DNA from: an uncultured Clostridia bacterium
GTDB taxonomy: Bacteria; Bacillota_A; Clostridia; TANB77; CAG-508
Direction: 5' to 3'
Length of the DNA stretch: 24,542 bases
NCBI GenBank assembly: GCA_947624725.1
Contig: CANQLP010000017.1
Coordinates: 1 to 24,542 of the forward strand
Every line of letters starts with the position of its first letter. The stretch's first letter is position 1. Shown piece by piece: positions 8,189 to 15,525 of the stretch. The position numbers and the translations under genes were made by a program. Under the pieces are notes generated by a model. The model was not told the origin of the DNA and did not search any database. It saw only the letters and a program-made list of their open reading frames with translations.

Positions 8189-8845
8189 ATGATAGAAAAG
8201 ATGGAAATATTGAAATTAGAAAATGTTGCATATCGATATAAAGATGCACCAAAGGATAAATATGTATTTAAAAATATTAATTATGAATTTGAGCAAGGGA
8301 AAATTTATGCAATTAAAGGTAAGAGTGGAAGTGGAAAAACAACACTTTTGTCTTTAATAACAGGACTTGAAAAATGCACAGAAGGAAAAATAATATATGA
8401 TGGGGAAGATTTAAAAAAGAAAAATCTGGATAAGTATAGAAATACAGATATAGGAATAGTATTTCAAAGCTATAACTTGCTACCAAGATTAACAGCAATA
8501 GAGAATATTATATTATCTATGGATGTAAGCAAAATAAAAATAAAAGATAAAAAACAAAAAGCATTAGAGCTTATGAAAAAAGTTGGATTATCTGAAGAAC
8601 ATGCTAAAAGAAAAATACTTAAATTATCAGGTGGAGAGCAACAAAGAATAGCAATAGCAAGGAGCTTATCATATGATCCTAAAATAATTATTGCTGACGA
8701 GCCAACAGGAAATTTGGATAAAGATACAGAAAATGAAATATTAAAGATATTTATTGACTTAGCTAAAAAAGAGAATAAATGCATAATAATAGTTACACAT
8801 TCACAAAATGTATGTGATAAAGTTGATGTTATTTATGAATTATAA
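8189..8845 (+). CDS. ABC transporter ATP-binding protein (MacB/LolD type)
   Basis: A 218-residue nucleotide-binding subunit with Walker A GKSGSGKTT (about 44-52), Q-loop (FQSYNLLPRLTA), signature LSGGEQQRIAIARS, Walker B IIIADEPTGNLD and the H-loop (IIVTHS). The NLLPRLTAIENI form is typical of the MacB/LolD/FtsE group, matching the upstream FtsX-type permease 53 nt before it. It powers that permease from the cytosolic face. The start is either ATG 8189 or ATG 8201; AAGGAAGGA sits just upstream of the first and about 12 nt from the second, so the choice is uncertain. Confidence 0.93.
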   Translation: MIEKMEILKLENVAYRYKDAPKDKYVFKNINYEFEQGKIYAIKGKSGSGKTTLLSLITGLEKCTEGKIIYDGEDLKKKNLDKYRNTDIGIVFQSYNLLPRLTAIENIILSMDVSKIKIKDKKQKALELMKKVGLSEEHAKRKILKLSGGEQQRIAIARSLSYDPKIIIADEPTGNLDKDTENEILKIFIDLAKKENKCIIIVTHSQNVCDKVDVIYEL

Positions 8846-8883
8846 CAATACATTATGACAACACACAAAATAATAGGTTTTAA

Positions 8884-8912
8884 TTGACTTTCAGGCAAAA
8901 AAATAATATAAT
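8884..8912 (+). promoter_or_regulatory. Promoter of the acidic secreted protein gene
   Basis: TTGACT (8884-8889) and TATAAT (8907-8912) are separated by 17 bp, with the -10 box 67 bp before the ATG. A strong AAGGAGGGG follows near the start codon, so the gene is probably well expressed. Confidence 0.7.
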
Positions 8913-8979
8913 AAAAGTATAAAATTATAAATCCCTAAAAATATTTATAATTAAATTTAAAAAAAGGAGGGGAAAATTT

Positions 8980-10965
8980 ATGAGAAAAGTAGTTACAAAA
9001 ATTTTAGCTCTTACACTTGTATCATTTATGCTACTATCTAACATATCTGTTTTGTATGCTTCTGCAGCAAAGTTAATTATTGCTAATGAAGATGAAAAAA
9101 CAGAAGCAGAGATAGAAGCTTATGAAGTAGCCAAGTCAGAAGCTCAAATTGCAAAAGCAGAAAAAAGAGAAGCTAAAGCAAAAAAAGCAGTAGAACCATT
9201 GGCCGAAATTTTAAAACAAGAAGTGCTAGAAGCAATAGTTTCAGAAGAGAATGAAACTAAAGTAGAAGCTTTAGAAAAAACTGAAGTAGAAGCTTATGAA
9301 ACAGCTAAATCAGAAGCACAAGTTCCAGAAATTGAGACATCAGAAGTTAAAACAAGAAAATTAGTAGAATCATTGGTTCAAATTCTAAAACAAGAAGTGC
9401 TAGAAACTGAAAATGAAGAAGTTTCAGAGAAAACCAAACAAGAAGAAGCAGTTCCAGAAATGAATGAACCAGAAGTGGTAATCCCAGAAGAAACTGCACC
9501 AAAAACTGAAGCTCCAGAAATGACTGCACCAGAAGTAGTAACTCCAGAAGTAAGTGAACCAGAAACTGAAGCTACAGAAACAATCGAGCCAGAGAGTGAA
9601 GCTCCAAAATCAACCGAATCAGAAGCCCAAGCTACAGAAGAAACTATACCAGAGGTTCAAGTTTCAGAAGTAGAACAACTAGAAGAAAAAATTGAAAAGG
9701 TAGTAGAACCATTAATTGAAGTTTTAAAACAAGAAGTTTTAGAGCAAATAATTGCTGAAGAAGAAGCTTTAGAAGAAAATGAAGAAGAAGATATGGTTCA
9801 AGAGACAGTTGAGCCAGAGGTTACAACTCAAGAAACAGTTGAACCAGAGGCTGAAGAATTAGAAGCTGAAGCACCAGAGGCAGAAACACTAGAATTTAAA
9901 CTTCAAGAATTAATAAAACCATTAGCTGAAGCTCTAAAAGAGGAAGCTGTAGAGGAAGAAGTTTCAGAAGAACCTGAAGAAGTAGAAGATTTAGTAACTG
10001 AATCAGAAGCTGAAGTTCTAGAAGAAACTCTACCAGAAGTAGAAGTTCCTGAAACAGTTGAACAAGAAGTAGAAAATGAAGTTCTAGAGTCAATCGAAAC
10101 AGAAGAAGCTATAGAAGAATCTGAAGTAGAGAATGTAGTTCCAGAAGAATCTGAAGTAGAAACTCTAACTCCAGAAGCTGATGAACCAGAGGTAGAAGTA
10201 CCAGAAACCACTGAACCAAGTGTTACTGCTCCAGAAATAGTTGAAGAAGATAACAAAGCAGAAAACACTACTGATGAAGAGTGTGTTCCATATAGACCAG
10301 CAGATGGGGCTTGGACAGAACTTGTAACAAGTGAAGGCAGAGACATTACAGTTCGTTATAAAGGACATTATTGCTATGTAAGCTTTGCAAGATTTACATG
10401 TGATTTAAGCATGTGCGAAGGATTTAACGGAGAGCAAAGCGAAACTTTAGCAAGAAGAGGTGGATGCAATGTTACAGTAACAGCTCCAGAACCAAGAGAT
10501 GGATTCAAATTTGTTGGTTGGGAGAAAGTTGCAAATGAAGACGATATAGTTGAAGTATACAAAGCAGTTTATGAAAAAGAAGCTAAAGCTGAAGTTTCAA
10601 TGTTACAAGAAGAAGCTGCAAATGTAGCAGAAACTCTTGAAAAAGATCATGTATGCCACAGACCAGAACCAGGACAATGGACTAAAATGACTAGTTGCTG
10701 TGAAGACAGAACAATCACTGTTCATTATGAAGGATGCTATGGTTATGTAAGTTTCGCAACGTTCAAATGTGATTTAAACATGTGCGAAGGATTTAACGGA
10801 GCTGAAAGTGAAACTTTAGCAAGAAGAGGCGAATGTGAGGTTAAAGTTACAGCACCTGCTCCAAAAGCTGGATATAGATTTGTTGGTTGGGAAAGAACAG
10901 AACATCCAGAAGGAGAAGATAGTAACTTTGATGTATACACAGCATTATATGAATTAATCAAATAA
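8980..10965 (+). CDS. Secreted acidic repeat protein with two Cys-rich InlB/Flg_new-like domains
   Basis: The 661-residue protein has three parts. Residues 1-30 are a signal peptide with a basic N-terminus, a long hydrophobic core and a cleavage site near YASA. Residues 31-430 are extremely Glu/Ala/Val/Pro-rich, with many E-x-P-E and P-E-V-E units, and contain four copies of a helical unit of the form V-E-P-L-x-E-x-L-K-Q-E-V-L-E (near 71, 128, 241 and 311). Residues 434 to about 534 and 557-661 are two copies of one domain: C-x-P/R-P, W-T, a Y-x-S-F-A strand, CDL-MCEGFNG, SETLARRG-C, then GF/YKFVGWE. The last motif is typical of InlB B-repeat and Listeria-Bacteroides repeats. Conserved cysteines suggest disulfides or metal binding. 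There is no anchor signal, so it may be released or held by the acidic rod. Function unknown. Confidence 0.85.
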   Translation: MRKVVTKILALTLVSFMLLSNISVLYASAAKLIIANEDEKTEAEIEAYEVAKSEAQIAKAEKREAKAKKAVEPLAEILKQEVLEAIVSEENETKVEALEKTEVEAYETAKSEAQVPEIETSEVKTRKLVESLVQILKQEVLETENEEVSEKTKQEEAVPEMNEPEVVIPEETAPKTEAPEMTAPEVVTPEVSEPETEATETIEPESEAPKSTESEAQATEETIPEVQVSEVEQLEEKIEKVVEPLIEVLKQEVLEQIIAEEEALEENEEEDMVQETVEPEVTTQETVEPEAEELEAEAPEAETLEFKLQELIKPLAEALKEEAVEEEVSEEPEEVEDLVTESEAEVLEETLPEVEVPETVEQEVENEVLESIETEEAIEESEVENVVPEESEVETLTPEADEPEVEVPETTEPSVTAPEIVEEDNKAENTTDEECVPYRPADGAWTELVTSEGRDITVRYKGHYCYVSFARFTCDLSMCEGFNGEQSETLARRGGCNVTVTAPEPRDGFKFVGWEKVANEDDIVEVYKAVYEKEAKAEVSMLQEEAANVAETLEKDHVCHRPEPGQWTKMTSCCEDRTITVHYEGCYGYVSFATFKCDLNMCEGFNGAESETLARRGECEVKVTAPAPKAGYRFVGWERTEHPEGEDSNFDVYTALYELIK

Positions 10966-11006
10966 ATTTGATTGAATAACAAAAACATATAAAATAAACG
11001 ATTAAT

Positions 11007-11048
11007 AAACCTTTTTATGACTAATTAAATGGTCATAAGAAGGTTTTT
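11007..11048 (+). terminator. Rho-independent terminator after the secreted protein gene
   Basis: A 15-bp stem (11007-11021 with 11032-11046, one G-U pair) ends in a T run. Confidence 0.8.
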
Positions 11049-11118
11049 AATTTAGATAATATGAAATTTCTCAAGATCCTTTGTAGGAATTTATTTTTAA
11101 AAGTTATTGACAAAAATC

Positions 11119-11178
11119 ATTTTAATTACCTAAATATACTTGATAAAATTGGTAAAAATGATATAATATAAGTACTTT
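11119..11178 (+). repeat. Duplicated promoter segment, copy 2 (M50 operon)
   Basis: Near-identical to 3122-3180 upstream of lysS. It contains -35 TTGATA (11140-11145), a 16-bp spacer and -10 TATAAT (11162-11167), and drives the long operon beginning at 11227. Confidence 0.8.
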
Positions 11179-11226
11179 ATAATGGAATAGTATGTGTTAT
11201 GAGAAAATAAGAAAGGAAGGAAAAAT

Positions 11227-11958
11227 ATGTTTTTTTCTGATAAGAGATTTTTATATTTGATACTTGCTGTGTTTGTGCTAACTAGTTTCATGGGAATGTC
11301 AAGTGCAAGCTTACTTGCTACATTACTTACACTTCCAGCAGTTTTAGTTGCAATTACATTTCACGAATTTGCACATGCATATGCTGCAACAAAGCTTGGA
11401 GATGATACTCCAATGATGCAAGGGAGACTTAACTTAAACCCATTTAGCCACATTGATCCAGTTGGATTTGTGCTTCTTCTATTTGCAGGGTTTGGTTGGG
11501 GAAAGCCAGTACAAATAAATCCAAAAAACTTTGATAGGAAATTTTCTGAAACTGCAGGAGAAGCAATAGTTGCTGTAGCAGGACCAGTAATGAATTTTAT
11601 TTTAGCAATAGTATTTTCTCTAATATATGCAGCAGTTTATAAATTTTCACCAGCATTTTTTATTACAGACACAGGAAGCATAGTTCAAATAATATTAACA
11701 TATATGATAATTACAAATATAGGACTTGGAGTATTTAACCTTATTCCACTTCCACCACTAGATGGTTCAAAGGTTTTAGTAAACTTTTTGCCATATAATG
11801 CAAGAGAGTGGTTTTATGAGAAAGAGCAGATATTTTATATAGTATTTTTAGTTATTTGGATAACAGGAATTGCAGGAATGATTATAAGCCCAGCACTTAA
11901 CTTCTTATATAATTTGATTGTAAAAGGTGCACTTGCAATTTTTGGAATCTTTGTATAA
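11227..11958 (+). CDS. Site-2 protease family (M50) membrane metalloprotease
   Basis: The 243-residue membrane protein has the zinc-binding HEFAH at residues 46-50, inside the second hydrophobic segment. It also has GRLNLNPFSHIDPVG and a later NLIPLPPLDGSKV that supplies the third ligand, the Asp of the DG motif. This is the compact M50B form, without PDZ or CBS domains, common in Firmicutes. It is predicted to cut transmembrane substrates within the bilayer; the target is unknown. The RBS AAGGAAGG lies about 6 nt before the ATG. It heads a run of co-directional genes behind the duplicated promoter, 31 nt before tsaD. Confidence 0.92.
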   Translation: MFFSDKRFLYLILAVFVLTSFMGMSSASLLATLLTLPAVLVAITFHEFAHAYAATKLGDDTPMMQGRLNLNPFSHIDPVGFVLLLFAGFGWGKPVQINPKNFDRKFSETAGEAIVAVAGPVMNFILAIVFSLIYAAVYKFSPAFFITDTGSIVQIILTYMIITNIGLGVFNLIPLPPLDGSKVLVNFLPYNAREWFYEKEQIFYIVFLVIWITGIAGMIISPALNFLYNLIVKGALAIFGIFV

Positions 11959-11989
11959 CAAAAAGTTATTTATTTAGAAAGGAAAGAAT

Positions 11990-12986
11990 ATGAAGGACAT
12001 AATAGTTTTAGGAATTGAGACAAGCTGTGATGAAACATCATGTGCAATTGTGAAAAATGGTAGAGAAGTTTTATCTTGTACCATCAATTCACAAATTGAT
12101 ATACATGAAAAGTTTCGGAGGAGTTGTTCCAGAGATAGCATCAAGAAAACATATGGAAGCGATTTCTTATGTAGTTCATGACGCTTTAAATAATGCAAAA
12201 ATGACATTTGATGATATAGATGTTATTTCATGTACATATGGACCAGGACTTGTTGGAGCTTTGCTTGTTGGAGTAGGGTATGCCAAAGCTTTAAGCTATG
12301 CACTTTCTAAACCATTAGTCCGGAGTAAATCATATAGAAGGACATATTGATGCAAACTACATAAGTTTTAAAGAATTAGAGCCAGAATTTTTATGCCTTA
12401 TAATTTCTGGAGGGCATACACATCTAGCTCATGTAAAAGATTATACAAAATTTGAGATACTTGGCAAAACTAAAGATGATGCAATAGGAGAAGCATTTGA
12501 TAAGGTCGCAAGAGTGATGGAGCTAAGTTATCCTCGGAGGACCTAAAGTAGATATGCTTGCAAAACGAGGAAAGCCAAATATTGAACTCCCAAGAGTACA
12601 TGATATGGGTTTAGATTTTAGTTTTAGTGGAATAAAGACAGCCGTTCTTAACTTAAATCACAATAGAAAAGATATAAAAAAGGAAGATTTATGTGCAAGT
12701 TTTGAAGAAGCAGTAACAGATATGCTTATTCAAAATACAAAAAAAGCAGTAGAGATGACAGGTATTAAAAAAATTGCTCTTGCTCGGTGGAGTTTCTGCA
12801 AACTCATATATAAGAGAAAAATTTTTATCTCTTGGAAGTGAACTTGGAACGAAAGTATATTTCCCTGAACTTAAATATTGCACAGACAATGCAGCAATGA
12901 TTGCGACAGCTGGATATTATAACTATTTAGCAGGAAATATTTCAGACTTATCATTAAATGCAGTTCCTAATTTAAAATTATGCTAG
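11990..12986 (+). CDS. tsaD: tRNA N6-adenosine threonylcarbamoyltransferase TsaD, read through four +1 CGG sites
   Basis: TsaD transfers the threonylcarbamoyl group to A37 of ANN-decoding tRNAs and is essential in most bacteria. The start [14 protein letters not shown] is canonical. The straight frame is then broken four times (12116, 12321, 12535, 12785), each time at CGG. Dropping the C gives continuous TsaD sequence: [17 protein letters not shown], the active-site-building [26 protein letters not shown] with its metal-ligand His, [43 protein letters not shown] and the C-terminal TDNAAMIA. The restored length is 330 residues, normal for the family. Every motif is intact in the shifted reading and no other lesion exists, so I consider it functional and recoded, not a pseudogene. 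AAAGGAAAG precedes the ATG. Confidence 0.9.
12116..12119 (+). other. +1 recoding site CGGA, tsaD site 1
   Basis: The preceding codon is TTT. The shift restores FGGVVPE, a motif near the TsaD active site. Confidence 0.9.
12321..12324 (+). other. +1 recoding site CGGA, tsaD site 2
   Basis: The preceding codon is GTC. The shift restores [11 protein letters not shown], which holds metal-binding histidines. Confidence 0.9.
12535..12538 (+). other. +1 recoding site CGGA, tsaD site 3
   Basis: The preceding codon is CCT. The shift restores SYPGGPKVD; without it, TAA follows three codons later. Confidence 0.9.
12785..12788 (+). other. +1 recoding site CGGT, tsaD site 4
   Basis: The preceding codon is GCT. 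The shift restores ALAGGVSANS. It is the only site with T as fourth base. Confidence 0.9.
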
Positions 12987-13012
12987 ATTTATAATTAAGC
13001 TTTTGGTGATTT

Positions 13013-13172
13013 GATGAAGTACATATAATATTTTTTTAAGTTCCGCGTAGCGAACAGGCACGAAGTGCCCAACCGAAGCTTTAGCTGAGGGCGAATGGCG
13101 AAGCCGACTTTTCTAAAAATATGAAGGCTTCGCCAACAAGGAACGAATAAAAAATATTATATGCACTTCATC
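13013..13172. mobile_element. 160-bp MITE-like palindromic element or structured RNA
   Basis: Terminal inverted repeats of 24 bp (13013-13036 and 13149-13172) match at 23 of 24 positions. The core is clearly richer in G+C than the surroundings and is full of hairpins: GGCAC/GTGCC (13057-13069), a 10-bp stem at 13096-13105 with 13126-13135, and outer GTTCC/GGAAC arms. It carries no coding frame. It sits between tsaD and the metallophosphoesterase gene. No target-site duplication is obvious. A non-autonomous transposon, a REP-like repeat or a processed operon hairpin are all possible. Confidence 0.6.
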
Positions 13173-13235
13173 CATAGTAGTAAAATTCAATAAAGCTACA
13201 AATTATTATTTGAATAAATAAGGAGGATGAAAGAT

Positions 13236-13940
13236 TTGAGCATCTATGCCATTGCAGACCTACATTTATCGTTTAATAATCCAAAACCAATGGATATATT
13301 CGGTGATAATTGGGCAAATCATGAAAATAAGATAAAAGGAAACTGGCAAAATACAGTAAAAGACAACGATACTGTACTTATTCCAGGAGATTTTTCATGG
13401 GCAATGACACTTGACGAAGCATATAAAGATTTTGAATACTTAAATAGTCTTCCAGGCAAAAAATTGATGCTTAAAGGAAATCATGATTACTATTGGGAAA
13501 GCCAAAAAAAATTAAAAGAATTTATAGATACAAATAATTTTAAGAGTATAGAATTTTTACAAAATAATGCATATAAGATAGAGGAACACATAATTTGTGG
13601 AACTAGAGGTTGGGCATTAGATAAAAAAGAAGATGAAGATATAAAAATTATAAATCGAGAACTTATAAGACTAGAATTATCTATAAAAAGTGGAATAGAA
13701 CAATACGGAGAAAATATTCCAATAATTGTTTGTATGCATTATCCTCCAACAAATAATGAATTACTAGAAAATTCAGAATTTATAAAACTCATGCAAAAAT
13801 ACAATGTAAAAAAATGTATTTACGGGCATTTACATGGAGAAGCACTTGAAAAAGAAGTAATAGAAGGAAAAGTCGGAAAAATAGAGTTAGAACTTGTAAG
13901 TTCAGATTATTTAGATTTTAAACTAAAAAAACTTGTATAA
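13236..13940 (+). CDS. Calcineurin-like metallophosphoesterase
   Basis: The 234-residue protein shows the full dimetal phosphoesterase motif set: D-x-H in IADLHLS, GD in IPGDFSW, GNHD in LKGNHDYYW, H in CMHYPP, and GHxH in YGHLHG. It probably hydrolyses a phosphomonoester or phosphodiester in the cytosol; the substrate is unknown. I chose the TTG at 13236 as start. AGGAGG touches the in-frame ATG at 13227 directly, which leaves no spacing, whereas the TTG lies 9 nt away and gives the usual N-terminus MSIYAIADLHLS. It is followed 8 nt later by rsgA. Four C-GGN glycines in this gene (TTC-GGT, TAC-GGA, TAC-GGG, GTC-GGA) are normal. Confidence 0.92.
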   Translation: MSIYAIADLHLSFNNPKPMDIFGDNWANHENKIKGNWQNTVKDNDTVLIPGDFSWAMTLDEAYKDFEYLNSLPGKKLMLKGNHDYYWESQKKLKEFIDTNNFKSIEFLQNNAYKIEEHIICGTRGWALDKKEDEDIKIINRELIRLELSIKSGIEQYGENIPIIVCMHYPPTNNELLENSEFIKLMQKYNVKKCIYGHLHGEALEKEVIEGKVGKIELELVSSDYLDFKLKKLV

Positions 13941-13948
13941 AAAAAGAA

Positions 13949-14838
13949 ATGGGAGTGAAAAAAATAAAAGGGAAAATTATAAAAAATGTTTCTAATATAT
14001 ATATTGTAAAAGATGAAAATGGAAAAGAGTATGAAGCACTAGCAAGAGGAAAAATGAAATTAAATGAAATAAAGCCAGTTGTTGGAGATAATGTAGAATA
14101 CATAATAGACAAAAATCAGGCTGTAATTACTGAAATATTTGAAAGAAAATCATATTTGAAAAGACCAAAGGTAAGCAATATCTCGCAGATAATTTTTGTT
14201 GTATCTTGTAAAATGCCAAGCGTAAATTTAATGATGCTTGATAAAGAACTTTGTTTTGCAGAGTTTTCTAAAATAAATCCCATAATCGTTATAAATAAAA
14301 CAGATTTAAGTGATGAAGAAGCTGACAGAATTTTTAAAATTTATACAAATGTAGGCTATAAAGTTATAAAAACAAAAGCATTAGAAGATGAAGGATTAGA
14401 TGAATTAAGAAGAGCTTTAAAAAATAATACAACTGCACTTGCAGGAGAGTCAGGAGTTCGGAAAATCTACAATCACAAATAAGATACTTGGAAATATGGC
14501 TGTAAAAACAGGAGAGATTAGTGAGAAGATAAAAAGAGGGAAAAATACTACAACAGATATTTCATTATACGAAGTAGAGAAAGATACATATTTATTAGAT
14601 ACGCCAGGATTTCAAACATTGGATATATATGAAATAGAATCAAAAGATTTAGCAGAGTTTTTTATAGATTTTTCGCCATATATAAAAAATTGTAAATATG
14701 TTGGATGTAGTCATGTGAAAGAAGATAATTGTGGAATAAAAGAAGCCTTAGAAAATCGGAAAAATCGAACAGACAAGATACGAAAATTATGTTAAAATAT
14801 ATGGAGAAATAAAAGAGAAGGAGAGATATAAATGGTAG
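13949..14838 (+). CDS. rsgA: Ribosome small-subunit GTPase RsgA, read through two +1 CGG sites
   Basis: RsgA is a circularly permuted GTPase that checks late 30S maturation. The N-terminal OB fold (about 1-70) includes RGKMKLNEIKPVVGDNVEY. The permuted GTPase domain follows with G4 (IVINKTDL), then G1 (GESGVGKSTITNKIL), G2 (KRGKNTTTD), G3 (LLDTPGF), and a zinc-binding C-terminus with CKYVGCSHVKEDNCGIKEAL. The frame breaks at 14459, exactly at the second glycine of the P-loop, and at 14757 in the last helix. Skipping each C restores the family sequence and 295 residues. The restored stop (14836-14838) overlaps the rpe ATG by 7 nt, the known rsgA-rpe arrangement in Firmicutes. The start may be ATG 13949 or the GTG at 13955. 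Confidence 0.9.
14459..14462 (+). other. +1 recoding site CGGA, rsgA site 1 (P-loop)
   Basis: The preceding codon is GTT. The shift restores GESGVGKST, the GTP-binding loop. The unshifted frame stops at 14482. Confidence 0.92.
14757..14760 (+). other. +1 recoding site CGGA, rsgA site 2
   Basis: The preceding codon is AAT. The shift restores ALENGKIEQTRYENYVKIY, the usual final helix of RsgA. Confidence 0.88.
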
Positions 14839-15495
14839 AAATTTCAACATCAGTTTTGAATGTAAAAAAAGAAGACCAAACTAAAATTTTTTATGGACTT
14901 GAAGTTGCACATACAGACTATTTTCATATAGATGTAATGGATGGAAAATTCGTTCCAAAAGATACAAAAGAGCAAATGAAAGAATACATAAATACAATAA
15001 AACAAATATCAAATATTCCAATAGATGTACATTTAATGGTAGAAGATGTAAAAAAGTTTGTTGATGAATATTTGAGCTTTGAACCAAACAGAATAACATT
15101 TCATTTAGAAGCTGCATCATCAGATGAAGAAGTAATGAAGCTTATAAAATATATAAAAGATGGACGGAGCAAAAGTAGGGATTGCCATAAAACCAAATAC
15201 AGAAATAGAAAAAGTATATAAATTTTTACCATATATACATATGTGTTTAGTTATGACAGTAGAACCGGGGCTTGGAGGACAAAAATTAATAGAAAATACA
15301 ATTGATAAAATAAATACACTTAAAAAGTATGTAGATGATAACGATATTGATGTAGATATAGAAGTAGATGGAGGCATAAATTCTGAAACAATAGAAAAGG
15401 CAAAGAATGCAGGAGCCAATATTTTTGTAGTTGGTACTGCAATAGTAAATAGTGATAACATCGAGGGGGCTGTAAGTGAATTTAGAGGTAAATAA
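14832..15495 (+). CDS. rpe: Ribulose-phosphate 3-epimerase, read through one +1 CGG site
   Basis: Rpe interconverts D-ribulose 5-phosphate and D-xylulose 5-phosphate in the pentose phosphate pathway. The TIM-barrel motifs are in order: start EISTSVLN, HIDVMDGKFVP (metal and catalytic residues), PIDVHLMV, then after the shift GGAKVGIAIKPNT, MTVEPGLGGQ, EVDGGIN with the catalytic Asp, and FVVGTAI. The unshifted frame ends at 15221. Skipping C15165 gives a 220-residue protein, the standard length. It is the only site preceded by a purine-ending glycine codon (GGA CGG A). AAGGAG is about 7 nt before the ATG, which lies inside the rsgA terminus. Confidence 0.92.
15165..15168 (+). other. +1 recoding site CGGA in rpe
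   Basis: The preceding codon is GGA. The shift restores IKDGGAKVGIAIKPNT, aligned to the I-K-x-x-G-x-K-A-G stretch of other Rpe proteins. Confidence 0.9.
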
Positions 15496-15525
15496 CAAGA
15501 CACTTGAAAGGGATGAAGGAAAAAG

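Noticed and set aside
7598..8784. Minus-strand frames in the ABC genes
   Set aside because: They overlap well-supported genes with full motif sets and lack start signals.
9100..10260. Repeat array resembling a CRISPR
   Set aside because: The repeats are degenerate in-frame E/P/V codons without uniform repeat and spacer units.
9347..10368. Several long minus-strand frames inside the acidic protein gene
   Set aside because: They are low-complexity mirror frames of Glu-rich repeats (Leu- or Ser-rich translations) without RBS.
11990..12986. tsaD called as several separate short genes (frames at 11990, 12057, 12554, 12774)
   Set aside because: The pieces join in order into one complete TsaD after skipping one C at each CGG; the internal ATGs lack ribosome-binding sites.
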